NCBI GenBank assembly: GCA_017960585.1
Contig: JAGCYX010000002.1
Span: 1-42,198 of the forward strand
From: Bacteroidales bacterium
GTDB lineage: Bacteria; Bacteroidota; Bacteroidia; Bacteroidales; UBA932
Length of the DNA: 42,198 nucleotides
Reading direction: 5' to 3'
In this document: in pieces, positions 15,889 through 24,083 of the stretch
How positions within the stretch are numbered: position 1 is the stretch's first letter
Layout of the letters: the number at the start of each line of letters is the position of its first letter
The notes under the pieces: generated by a model
Seen by the model: only the letters and a program-made list of their open reading frames with translations
What the model was told of the DNA's origin: nothing
Database searches by the model: none
Made by a program: the position numbers and the translations under genes

Positions 15889-15996
15889 ATGCGTACCTTC
15901 GCACTGAACCCCAAAGGTGTGCCGAGCCGCTACCATCGCATCCTGGAAAGGGCGCGTCTGGCCGGCCTCACCGAAGAGCAGATAAAGGCACTGTAG
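15889..15996 (+). CDS. small ORF (35 aa) downstream of hicB
   Basis: A 35-codon frame starting MRTFALNPKGVPSRYHR and ending GLTEEQIKAL. It begins 43 bp after hicB, after a TACCTTTTG sequence one base longer than a -7 box, and is followed 21 bp later by a strong terminator. The sequence is basic in the middle and has a helix-like end. I recognise no family. It may be a real small protein of the toxin-antitoxin operon or a chance frame. Confidence 0.35.
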   Translation: MRTFALNPKGVPSRYHRILERARLAGLTEEQIKAL

Positions 15997-16017
15997 TTTT
16001 ATACTGACAAACAGAAA

Positions 16018-16050
16018 AGCCAGGCGGGAGCGATTCCGCCTGGCTATTTT
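16018..16050 (+). terminator. intrinsic terminator of the hicAB transcript
   Basis: A perfect 10-bp GC-rich stem (16018-16027 with 16036-16045) closes an 8-nt loop and is followed by ATTTT. Read on the minus strand it is followed by TTTT as well, so it may work in both directions. Confidence 0.8.
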
Positions 16051-16124
16051 GGATCTATTCCTCTGACACGAAGGTTCGGCTTCGAGACTGGGTGGTTATG
16101 CTCCGAAATATATGCCTATGACCC

Positions 16125-16157
16125 GGTACATTTGAAAGTGATACAGGGGGTACATTT
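16125..16157. repeat. direct repeats GGTACATTT, possible IS21-family terminus
   Basis: GGTACATTT occurs at 16125-16133 and 16149-16157, 24 bp apart. IS21-family elements carry repeated TGTACC-type sequences at their ends, and on the minus strand these read AAATGTACC twice. No transposase gene remains nearby, so this would be a remnant. The identification rests on pattern memory only. Confidence 0.35.
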
Positions 16158-16251
16158 AATCCGCTGCGATCAGCCTCGCAAAGAGCAAGACGGCGTCCGG
16201 TATCCAGCGTGTGGGTTTTCGACGGGAACGACCTAAGACTGATATACAATA

Positions 16252-16285
16252 CTGAGGGCTAACGAATTGAATCGTTAGCCCTCAG
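16252..16285. repeat. perfect 14-bp inverted repeat
   Basis: Arms 16252-16265 and 16272-16285 are perfectly complementary around a 6-nt loop (ATTGAA). No T tract follows on either side, so a simple terminator is less likely. It stands alone 240 bp upstream of the WYL regulator. Confidence 0.6.
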
Positions 16286-16459
16286 ATCAGCGAATCCGTA
16301 GAATCGCTTCTGCAAATTTAGTTTTCTTTTCAATAACAACAAAGAAAAGTAGTACTTACAACAGAAAAGATCTATTCCCCAATTATGAGAGTTCGATTGC
16401 GAGGGCGGATGAATATATCATGAAATTGCGTGCAATAATGTGCATTTCAACCGCACGAC

Positions 16460-16493
16460 ATTGCATATGTTTTGGTTATATTTCGTATATTTG
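16460..16493 (+). promoter_or_regulatory. probable promoter of the WYL-led five-gene operon
   Basis: TATATTTG at 16486-16493 matches the -7 consensus, 35 bp before the regulator start. A weak ATTG at 16460-16463 lies 22 bp upstream, slightly beyond the standard spacing. Confidence 0.5.
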
Positions 16494-16528
16494 ACTTTCC
16501 AAGCTAAAACTCTTTCCACAAAGACCCA

Positions 16529-17587
16529 ATGGCCGGCAACAAACACGCTCTGACACGTTATCGAATTCTGGATGCCTGTTTCAGCAACTCGATGAAAAAG
16601 TATTATGCCGAGGACCTCATCAAGAAATGCAATGAGGCCCTGGTTGAATACTATGGAAAAGAAGAGTCTGGCATCAGTCGCCGCACTTTCTTCGAGGACT
16701 TGAACGATCTGGATGAGATAGTCGGTGAATATGGCGTTGAGATCCTTCGCCTCAACGACGGCCGAAAGAAGTACTACCGTTACGACACCGAAGGCTTTTC
16801 TCTTTTCACAAAAGGTTTTACAGAAGATGAGCTGCGAGTCTTGAAGGAAAGCATCCAGACGCTCCAACGGTTCAAGGGTCTCCCCTCTTTCCAGTGGATG
16901 GACACGCTTGTCAGTAAACTGGAAGACAAGCTTACCATCAAATCATCCGTCAGCAATATCCTTGGTTACGAAGAAAACACCGATTATGTTGGCGTCGAGT
17001 GGCTAAAGGCTGTTTTTGAAGCTATTATTGGCCAGCAACCTCTCCAGGTTGACTATCGCACATTCGACAACACGGAATTCCATTGGACGATTCATCCCTA
17101 TTACATCAAGCAGTATAACAATCGTTGGCATTTAATCGGATACAACCCGGAATTCCAAGATTTGTCGCATGTGCCCCTGGATAGAATTGATGACATCAAA
17201 CCTCTTCATATAGAGTATATTCCCAATATAGATATCGATTTCGATCAGTATTTTAAGGATGTCATTGGGGCAACTGTCCGGAAGGCAAAACCGGAACGCA
17301 TTGTGCTTCGTTTTTCCCTATCTCGGCTACAGTATGTCTTGACGAAACCAATCCACCATTCTCAAGTATGCTCAGATACCCAGGAAGGGATCGTCACACT
17401 CAACCTGATTCCCAATCAGGAGTTCGAGGCCCTGTTGCTTTCTTATGGTCCGGACGTTGAGGTGTTAGCGCCCGAAACACTGAGAGACCAGATTCGAGAG
17501 ATAATCGAACGGGCATACAATAAGTATAATGTTGTGCGGGCTGGTCGCACTACTTCGCCATACCTTTGCACCGTTGAACCAGAATAA
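16529..17587 (+). CDS. WYL-domain transcriptional regulator
   Basis: A 352-residue protein with an N-terminal winged-helix region (about 1-85: HALTRYRILDACFSN, then SGISRRTFFEDLNDLDEIVGEYGVEI), a WYL domain (about 150-235: LQVDYRTFDNTEFHWTIHPYYIKQYNNRWHLIGY, with the RWHLIGY core) and a C-terminal WCX-like region (about 250-345). WYL regulators bind DNA and are thought to sense a nucleic-acid or nucleotide ligand; several (BrxR, CapW) repress anti-phage operons. It is the first gene of a tight five-gene operon, 11 bp upstream of the AAA ATPase. Autorepression of the operon is likely but inferred. Base composition is clearly more AT-rich than the flanking chromosome. Confidence 0.87.
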   Translation: MAGNKHALTRYRILDACFSNSMKKYYAEDLIKKCNEALVEYYGKEESGISRRTFFEDLNDLDEIVGEYGVEILRLNDGRKKYYRYDTEGFSLFTKGFTEDELRVLKESIQTLQRFKGLPSFQWMDTLVSKLEDKLTIKSSVSNILGYEENTDYVGVEWLKAVFEAIIGQQPLQVDYRTFDNTEFHWTIHPYYIKQYNNRWHLIGYNPEFQDLSHVPLDRIDDIKPLHIEYIPNIDIDFDQYFKDVIGATVRKAKPERIVLRFSLSRLQYVLTKPIHHSQVCSDTQEGIVTLNLIPNQEFEALLLSYGPDVEVLAPETLRDQIREIIERAYNKYNVVRAGRTTSPYLCTVEPE

Positions 17588-17598
17588 TAACTGATTAA

Positions 17599-19428
17599 AT
17601 GAAGTTTACTATCAAGAATTTCAAATCGTTTGGCCAAGAAGGTGTTTCTCTCGACTTAAAGCCAATCAACATTCTAACCGGGACCAATAGTTCCGGGAAG
17701 AGTTCTTTTGTCAAAGCATATTTATTACTATCTGATTTTCTATCCCAATTGAAGGGAATAGATGTCCGAGATTGCGTTCTTCGTTTTTCTGATGAGCGCC
17801 TACAAATGGGCTCTTTCAAGACCGTTCTAAACCAGGACTCAAAAGCCAAGGATGATATCGTGTTCCAGTATGAGGCCCGTTTCATGGAGCAAATACTAAA
17901 TGTGCAAATATGCTTCCAACCGTACAATAACGACAATCTCGGTTTTGCTCGATTGAAGTCATTAACAATATACTCGGGCGACAATCTATTAATCGGGATG
18001 GATGGGAATGGGCGCAGATGTTACGATTTCAGCCCTATTAGAAGTCTGTACCTTGACTTATTGCGTATTAATAATAATGATGATTCCTCTTGGGAGGGAA
18101 CCGCATTTAGTTTTCAACGGGAATTTCCGAGTCGAGAAGATGCGCTAGAATTAGCATTGAAAATGCTTGCGAGGAACTCTGTGTTCATCCTTCCAATTAT
18201 GGACGAGATTTATGAATTCAGTCCTGACGAGTTTAATACGTTTTGCCAGTCTCGTTTAAAGAATTGTGATGACGGTCGTTATCCGTCCTTGGTTGAGCAT
18301 GTTGTTAAGCATTATAGCGACAGCGGATATCTTCGTTTTGGCGACTTTTTTTCTGATTTAGAGAACTCATATTCAAGGTTGTTATTTGACGATTTGTCCA
18401 TAAATAACATTTCAGGAAACGCCAAGGATTATCCCGACCTTCTTGATGAACCATTCTTTTGTTCTTCCGAGTTGCCAACCTTTGATTTAAACTTAAAGCA
18501 TGCAAGCGAATTCGAACTTGTGTTGTCGTTAGTTTTCAAGCTCTCATACCCTGATGAGGAAGCGGACGTTGCCGCCAGAGATTCCGTATTATCTCTTGTC
18601 TATCTTAAATCTGTTGTTGATGAGTTGGAAAGCGAGGTGCTACATCCCTCCGCATTTGAATCCGTTGTTTATATTCCGTCTGAGAAGGTTTCCGTTAAGC
18701 GGCTCTACTCTTTAGATAGGGGGAAAGATTCATTTCAGAACGGGCTTTTGGATTACTTCGACTCCGTCGAAAGATATCTGGATGAAAAGGGAAGACGCCT
18801 CCACTTCAAACCGAGCGAATATGATTTTAATCCTGGTGACTTCATGAACAAATGGGTTAAGTCATTTGGAATTGGTGACCGCTTGGAGATTAAACCCACT
18901 ACAGAAGGGCTTGGCGTGATAATTAAGTTGTATCAAAGTAGCGAGGACAAGGTCGGGCGGCTTTTGGCAGATGAAGGATATGGGATTTCTCAGTTAGTGT
19001 CTATCCTTCTCTACTCCGAATCATGTATCTTGAAACGCATTGGTTCATTCCAATTCAAAGACGGAATCCCGCTCGTCAATAAGTATAAATTATTAATTGA
19101 GGAACCAGAGATACATCTGCACCCTCGTCTCCAATCATTACTTGCCGATATGATTTGGGAGTTAGCCATAAAATATAAGATACGATCCATCGTGGAGACT
19201 CATAGCGAGTATCTAGTGCGAAGAATACAGGTAATATGTGCAAAATACGCAACAGAACAAAAGATCTCTAATAATGAGATGAAGGACAAGTGTCCCGTCC
19301 GAGTTTTCTATTTTGAAAAAGGGAAGGGTGCATATGATCTGGAGATACAGTCTAACGGAAAGTTCAAGAATGAATTTGGCTCCGGCTTCTTCGATGAAGC
19401 GGCCAATCTTGCCTTCGATATCTTTTAG
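17599..19428 (+). CDS. AAA ATPase of the AAA15/DUF3696 SMC-like type
   Basis: A 609-residue ABC/SMC-like ATPase. The N-terminus is MKFTIKNFKSFG, typical of RecF/OLD-type ATPases, with Walker A GTNSSGKSS at 28-36. A long, mostly helical middle follows. The second half of the nucleotide site lies at about 455-545: LADEGYGISQLVSILL (signature-like), YKLLIEEPEIHLHPRLQ (Walker B with catalytic Glu) and RSIVETHSEYLVRRIQ (H-loop). The C-terminus resembles DUF3696-type proteins. No TOPRIM or nuclease domain is attached, so an effector would have to be separate; the next gene starts 2 bp downstream. Such ATPases act as sensor or trigger subunits in defence systems such as Septu and PARIS, but neither of their partner proteins is present. 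Confidence 0.83.
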   Translation: MKFTIKNFKSFGQEGVSLDLKPINILTGTNSSGKSSFVKAYLLLSDFLSQLKGIDVRDCVLRFSDERLQMGSFKTVLNQDSKAKDDIVFQYEARFMEQILNVQICFQPYNNDNLGFARLKSLTIYSGDNLLIGMDGNGRRCYDFSPIRSLYLDLLRINNNDDSSWEGTAFSFQREFPSREDALELALKMLARNSVFILPIMDEIYEFSPDEFNTFCQSRLKNCDDGRYPSLVEHVVKHYSDSGYLRFGDFFSDLENSYSRLLFDDLSINNISGNAKDYPDLLDEPFFCSSELPTFDLNLKHASEFELVLSLVFKLSYPDEEADVAARDSVLSLVYLKSVVDELESEVLHPSAFESVVYIPSEKVSVKRLYSLDRGKDSFQNGLLDYFDSVERYLDEKGRRLHFKPSEYDFNPGDFMNKWVKSFGIGDRLEIKPTTEGLGVIIKLYQSSEDKVGRLLADEGYGISQLVSILLYSESCILKRIGSFQFKDGIPLVNKYKLLIEEPEIHLHPRLQSLLADMIWELAIKYKIRSIVETHSEYLVRRIQVICAKYATEQKISNNEMKDKCPVRVFYFEKGKGAYDLEIQSNGKFKNEFGSGFFDEAANLAFDIF

Positions 19429-19430
19429 AA

Positions 19431-20402
19431 ATGCAAGCGTATTTTGATATAGAGAACCTGTCTTCTTTTGCTCGCTCATCTGCAAAAGAGAGGTTTTCCG
19501 ACTGTTTCCGGATGCTGAAGTCACATTTTGATTTAATATTTAATTTCCCGAAGAATCGCTTGCTCGAGTATCCAGAGCTAATGATGTGGATAACCAGAAT
19601 GGCTGATGGCGCTAGAGGATCGGTTTCATTTTTAAACGAAAATGTATTCCCTTCACGTCCGCTCAAATCCAACACATATAAAGCATTTAATAAAGAGCAA
19701 CTCTCTGCCGTTTATCTTCTAAATGACGAAAGAATCAATTCGATTGCAAGTAACGGCTCCATCATGTATGCCGGTGTCGGAAATGAGGTTGATACGCTTT
19801 CGACTCTTATTAAGGATGAAGACTATAGCTTTGACAGAGAGCTGCAAATAAAGAAACTTCGGAGTTGGGACGAAGCTCTTAATGGACAAGTTGTTCCGAC
19901 AACTGACATTATCATCCAGGACAGGTATATCTTATCCGATGAATCACTTTATGATACCAATCTATATTCACTAATTGGCAATTTGTGTCAGAAAGTGCAT
20001 AATACATCGGTGAATATCATAATTTTTACACTTCACTCCTTTCAGCAATTTACGCCAGAATGGGGCACCATACGCTCTAGGATAAAGAGTCTTGTGAAAG
20101 GGATCACCGGACAGGAACCCAAGGTGACATTTGTGCTTCAACATAGGATGAAAGAGCATGACAGAATCATATTTACAAACTATCAGTATATTGTCAGCGG
20201 TGACTCTTTCAATTATTTCGACTCGCAGGGAAACGTGATAACCGGAGGAGAATTCTTGAGAATACAGAGCATGGCCCGTAACGAGTATTATACGAATGCG
20301 ATGGCTTTTATTGACAGAATGCAAGGTAACATAAACAAGCTAAAAGTAATTAATCCAGAGGGGATAAAATTCGACAAGTCAAGTTTATATCTTCACTTTT
20401 GA
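19431..20402 (+). CDS. unassigned protein with MIT_C-like (phospholipase-D-fold) signature, candidate effector
   Basis: A 323-residue protein that I cannot assign with certainty. No signal peptide or membrane helix is visible. The region about 160-265 shows the order TDIIIQDRYIL, NLYSLIGNLC, NIIIFTLHSFQQ, VTFVLQHR, then EHDRIIFTNY (242-251) and SGDSFNYFD. This resembles the MIT_C domain of MITD1, a phospholipase-D-like fold, where a DPYI segment is followed by HDREI and a GRGLDYF stretch. The match is by eye. The N-terminal 150 residues are helical and unrecognised. The gene lies 2 bp after the AAA ATPase gene and 2 bp before DUF1848, so it is certainly co-transcribed. I suggest it is the effector or target-binding partner of the ATPase. 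Confidence 0.6.
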   Translation: MQAYFDIENLSSFARSSAKERFSDCFRMLKSHFDLIFNFPKNRLLEYPELMMWITRMADGARGSVSFLNENVFPSRPLKSNTYKAFNKEQLSAVYLLNDERINSIASNGSIMYAGVGNEVDTLSTLIKDEDYSFDRELQIKKLRSWDEALNGQVVPTTDIIIQDRYILSDESLYDTNLYSLIGNLCQKVHNTSVNIIIFTLHSFQQFTPEWGTIRSRIKSLVKGITGQEPKVTFVLQHRMKEHDRIIFTNYQYIVSGDSFNYFDSQGNVITGGEFLRIQSMARNEYYTNAMAFIDRMQGNINKLKVINPEGIKFDKSSLYLHF

Positions 20403-20404
20403 TT

Positions 20405-21427
20405 ATGCCCAAGGAGATACAGTTCATACAGCGCGAGAATGGAGAAATAGTCCCGGCCCAGTTCCCGGTCATCGTTTCTGCCAGCCGAAGCACGGATATT
20501 CCGGGCTTTTACGCAGACTGGTTTCTGCACCGGCTGAAAGTCGGCTATTCGGCCTGGACTAATCCATTCAACGGAGTTCAGTCCTACGTATCGTATAGGG
20601 ACACCAGGCTGATTGTCTTCTGGTCAAAGAACCCTGAAGCTCTCCTGAAGGAAGGTGGCCTCCTGGACTATCTAGAGGATAAAGGCATTCACTGCTATAT
20701 CCAGTATACCCTCAACGATTATGTGACTGAGAAACTGGAAAAGGGCGTTCCATCTGTCGAGAAAAGGATTGACACCTTCAAGCGCCTGGTTGACCGGCTT
20801 GGCGTCGGGAAGGTAATATGGCGTTTCGATCCTCTCATTCTGACAGACGAAATCAGTGTTCAGGATCTTCTGCAGAAAGCAAAGAACATCGGCAACCAGC
20901 TTAAAGGCTACACAGAGAAGATGGTCTTCAGCTTTGCTGATATCGCGGCCTACAAGAAGGTTCGGGCCAACCTCATCAACAACAATATCCACTATCAAGA
21001 GTTTCAAGATAAGGATATGCATGAGTTCGCCGCCGGCATCCAGCAGCTGAACCAGGAATGGGGCTTCACGCTGGCCACTTGCGGGGAAAGGATTGACATC
21101 GACCAATTCGGCATCGTCCACAACAAATGCGTCGATGACGACCTAATGATCCGCCTCTTTTCTGATGATACCCGCCTGATGGAATTCCTTGGAGTTGAAA
21201 TCACCGGCGGAGACCTCTTCAATCCCGAGAAGACCATCATCAAGCACCGGAACAATAAGGATAAAGGCCAGCGCCAGTTCTGTGACTGCATTGTCAGCAA
21301 AGACATAGGCGAATACAACACCTGCGCCCACCTCTGCGAGTACTGTTATGCCAACTGTTCGAAGGAGATTGCATTAAGGCACCTTCGTGAGCACAAGTCC
21401 AATCCTTTCGGAGAGACTATCTATTAG
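20405..21427 (+). CDS. DUF1848 protein with C-terminal cysteine cluster
   Basis: A 340-residue protein of the DUF1848 family. The N-terminal motif VIVSASRSTDIPGFYADWF, the WTNPFNG segment and LIVFWSKNPEALL are characteristic. A TIM-barrel-like body follows (KVIWRFDPLILTDE, KMVFSFADI, TLATCGE), and near the C-terminus lies a cysteine cluster, CDCIVSKDIGEYNTCAHLCEYC plus AxC, that could bind an iron-sulfur cluster. The family has been compared with radical-SAM/spore-photoproduct-lyase-like proteins but has no proven activity that I know of. I chose the ATG at 20405 over a TTG two codons upstream; it starts 2 bp after the previous stop. Base composition is closer to the genome average than in the two genes before it. 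Confidence 0.85.
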   Translation: MPKEIQFIQRENGEIVPAQFPVIVSASRSTDIPGFYADWFLHRLKVGYSAWTNPFNGVQSYVSYRDTRLIVFWSKNPEALLKEGGLLDYLEDKGIHCYIQYTLNDYVTEKLEKGVPSVEKRIDTFKRLVDRLGVGKVIWRFDPLILTDEISVQDLLQKAKNIGNQLKGYTEKMVFSFADIAAYKKVRANLINNNIHYQEFQDKDMHEFAAGIQQLNQEWGFTLATCGERIDIDQFGIVHNKCVDDDLMIRLFSDDTRLMEFLGVEITGGDLFNPEKTIIKHRNNKDKGQRQFCDCIVSKDIGEYNTCAHLCEYCYANCSKEIALRHLREHKSNPFGETIY

Positions 21428-21431
21428 CGAG

Positions 21432-24038
21432 ATGTTTACAGTTGACAACATCATATCCGACAGCCGCCGGCAGATAACCTGGAACCAGCGCTACGAACTA
21501 AAGGATTCCCTGAATCACGGGAAAAACATCCTTCAGACGGAGGATCAGCTTGCCGCATATCTAAGCTGGTACGGGGAAATGCACAAGGTCAAATGCAACA
21601 TCGCAGCCCAAAACTTTCCTTACCAGGATCTCGGAATGCGGATTCATATTGTTGACTGGGGGTGCGGACAAGCTATTGCTTCACTTTGCTTCCTGGAATC
21701 GCTTGAGCAACGCGGCCTGCTTTCCTACGTAAGAAGAGTAACGCTGATTGAGCCATCCAAAGCCGCCCTCAGTCGTGCAAAAAGGAATGTTGAGCAGGCG
21801 CTCAACGGCCATTCTGTAGAGATTGTATGTCTCAACCAGAAACTGCCTTCTAATGGAACGGACAACGGGACCTTTGGGCTTAGCCTCAACGAGACCACCA
21901 CAGTTCACCTTTTCTCCAATATCCTTGACTTGGTGGACATCAGCTTAAGGAAAACGGCCGAAGTGATTGAGAATGGAAAGGGAACACAATATGTGCTGTG
22001 TATGGGGCCTTGCAATGGGAACAAAAGCCGTCTTGACGACTTCTGCAGCTACTTCACGGACCGAGTTGAATTCTCCAACGTTGAGGACCGGTGCATAGCC
22101 CATACTTCTGACACCAACTATCCTATTACCTGTAAGACCCGCTGTTTTTACATTCAGACGGGCCTCAGCCATATTGACACATCGTTCAGGGAAGGTAAAT
22201 ATGAAGCGGCTGGCGCTTACGATGATTATGACACCGCCGGGCTTATTAATAATGGCCTTCTTACTGAAAAACTCGTCCGGGTGTACAACCATGTAAGCCG
22301 GAATATGTCGGCCTATGATCGGGTATATCTGAAACCGGAAATGGGCGGGGATACGCCTGATCTGGTTATCGTTCGTAGGTGGAAGGGCATTGTCGTGATG
22401 AATGTCTTCGAGGGAGATCTGGGAAACTGTCTCTATGATGGAGAACGAGGCTTTGTATGCGATGCTGTTCCGATGGCTTCACCTCTGTCAACGGTCATAG
22501 GATACTGTGAGAACATCCTTACAGAGAAGTCTTCCACATTGCTCCGGAATGCCATCAAGGAAAAGAATGGTTGGTTTGCCGTTCGTCCTGCAGTATGGTT
22601 CCCGGACGCCACAAGGGTTCAACTCGGCTCTGTATTCAATACCGACAATGAGAAGAGCAAGGTCCTGATTCTTGGTGCAGAAGATTTCAATAAAAACATC
22701 CTGGATGTTTTGGATCTGAGACGTTCGCGCAGCAGTTTCACGGATGAAGCCTATAACGAATTCATCAGTCAACTGAAAACCGGTTGGCACACATTCCGGG
22801 ATGGAGACCCGTCTTTGAAACTTCGTCCGGAGCAAGCTCCGCTGGCAGAAAGCGTTGAGGGCCGTCGGCAGAAAATCAAGGGCGTTGCCGGTTCAGGAAA
22901 GACCCAAGTGCTGGCATCACGAGCGGTCAACTGCCAGCTTCGCACAGGCGGAAACATCCTAATATTGACCTACAATGTCACACTGGTCAACTATATCCGC
23001 TATCGCATAGGCAGAATTCCTGCCGACTTCCTTTGGAACAAATTCACCATTTCAAACTACCACAGATTCTTTGTTTCTCAGGCTCGAAATCATCATATAA
23101 AGATGAGCCTTACGTGCTTTGAGAATGAGGATTTCTTCGAGTTTGACAAGGATAGTTTGCCAAAGTATTCTGCTATCCTGATAGATGAGGTGCAGGATTA
23201 TCAGTATTCCTGGCTGAAGATACTGGAAAAATACTTTTTGGCAGAGAACGGAGAATTTGTCCTTTTTGGTGACGCGAAGCAAAACATATACAGACGTGCG
23301 CTGGATGAGCAGCACGAAATAAGGACACCAATCTCCGGTAGATGGACTGAACGTCTGAATCAAGGACAGCGTTTTGACAATCCCCGGATTGCGTCTCTTG
23401 CTATGTCCTTCCAGCGGTATTTCTTCCCGGATCAGGTGGCCGATGATATTCAGACTCAGTTGGGATTCGGGTTCGCATCAGAGAGAGATGTTTTCTATGG
23501 GACCTTCTTGGCAAACGCCACAGCAAAGGAGCTTGCAGATGCCTGTCTGAAATTGATTGCAGATAACAACCTCAACAAAGGAAGGACAGTCATTGTCTCC
23601 CAAACATATCCTCTCTTAAGGTCGCTGGAGCAGCAAATCCGGATTGCCCAGGGAAGTCCTTGTATGACCACATTTGAGACGCAAGAGGTGTATGACAAAA
23701 TTCTAGCCGACAACAATGGAGACACCAAAAGCGAGCACTTTATCGATACTATCAAGGATGTGCGGGATAACAAGAAACTCCACTTCACCATGGATACGGA
23801 GCAGATAAAGGTCTCGACTATCCATAGCTATAAGGGTTGGGATGCAGAGAATGTTATTCTACTTATTCAACCTGAGAAAGAGTATGAAAATGCAGAAGAT
23901 GCGGTAATGGCTATGCCGGAACTAATCTATACAGCCATTACTCGAGCCCGCAACAATCTGTTCATTCTCAACCTTGGGAATTTGGTCTTTGACTTATTCT
24001 TCAAAGAATACGCCCAAACCTATCGACAAGATATATAG
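21432..24038 (+). CDS. methyltransferase-like / nuclease-like / UvrD-type SF1 helicase fusion
   Basis: An 868-residue multidomain protein. Residues about 60-270 look like a Rossmann SAM-dependent methyltransferase (motif I IVDWGCGQAIASL near 73-85, TLIEPSKAALSRAKRN near 106). Residues about 280-450 resemble a NERD/PD-(D/E)xK nuclease domain (TPDLVIV near 308 then KGIVVMNVFEGDL), but the usual E-x-K is absent, so activity is doubtful. Residues about 470-868 are a UvrD/Rep helicase: Walker A KGVAGSGKT (about 483), AILIDEVQDYQ (about 582), LFGDAKQNIYRR, STIHSYKGWDAENV (about 795) and YTAITRARNN (about 833). The ATG at 21432 follows the DUF1848 stop by 4 bp. It ends the five-gene operon. Helicases with nuclease-like domains are common in phage defence; the methyltransferase-like part is unusual. 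Confidence 0.82.
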   Translation: MFTVDNIISDSRRQITWNQRYELKDSLNHGKNILQTEDQLAAYLSWYGEMHKVKCNIAAQNFPYQDLGMRIHIVDWGCGQAIASLCFLESLEQRGLLSYVRRVTLIEPSKAALSRAKRNVEQALNGHSVEIVCLNQKLPSNGTDNGTFGLSLNETTTVHLFSNILDLVDISLRKTAEVIENGKGTQYVLCMGPCNGNKSRLDDFCSYFTDRVEFSNVEDRCIAHTSDTNYPITCKTRCFYIQTGLSHIDTSFREGKYEAAGAYDDYDTAGLINNGLLTEKLVRVYNHVSRNMSAYDRVYLKPEMGGDTPDLVIVRRWKGIVVMNVFEGDLGNCLYDGERGFVCDAVPMASPLSTVIGYCENILTEKSSTLLRNAIKEKNGWFAVRPAVWFPDATRVQLGSVFNTDNEKSKVLILGAEDFNKNILDVLDLRRSRSSFTDEAYNEFISQLKTGWHTFRDGDPSLKLRPEQAPLAESVEGRRQKIKGVAGSGKTQVLASRAVNCQLRTGGNILILTYNVTLVNYIRYRIGRIPADFLWNKFTISNYHRFFVSQARNHHIKMSLTCFENEDFFEFDKDSLPKYSAILIDEVQDYQYSWLKILEKYFLAENGEFVLFGDAKQNIYRRALDEQHEIRTPISGRWTERLNQGQRFDNPRIASLAMSFQRYFFPDQVADDIQTQLGFGFASERDVFYGTFLANATAKELADACLKLIADNNLNKGRTVIVSQTYPLLRSLEQQIRIAQGSPCMTTFETQEVYDKILADNNGDTKSEHFIDTIKDVRDNKKLHFTMDTEQIKVSTIHSYKGWDAENVILLIQPEKEYENAEDAVMAMPELIYTAITRARNNLFILNLGNLVFDLFFKEYAQTYRQDI

Positions 24039-24083
24039 CATTATCCTCGCTGAGATACCAAGCGCAATAGTATTACAATACCG

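Larger units (their letters stand above)
16051..16528. other. intergenic stretch with possible IS21-type end and hairpin, no gene
   Basis: I see no convincing gene here. A 64-codon minus-strand frame (16055-16249) has no recognisable features. The stretch contains two direct copies of GGTACATTT, a perfect 14-bp hairpin (both listed separately), an AT-rich segment and the promoter of the WYL-led operon. It marks the border between the HicAB locus and the five-gene cassette. Confidence 0.5.

Noticed and set aside
16055..16249. 64-codon minus-strand frame between hicAB and the WYL gene
   Set aside because: No family resemblance, no promoter or ribosome-binding context, and it crosses the possible IS21 end repeats.
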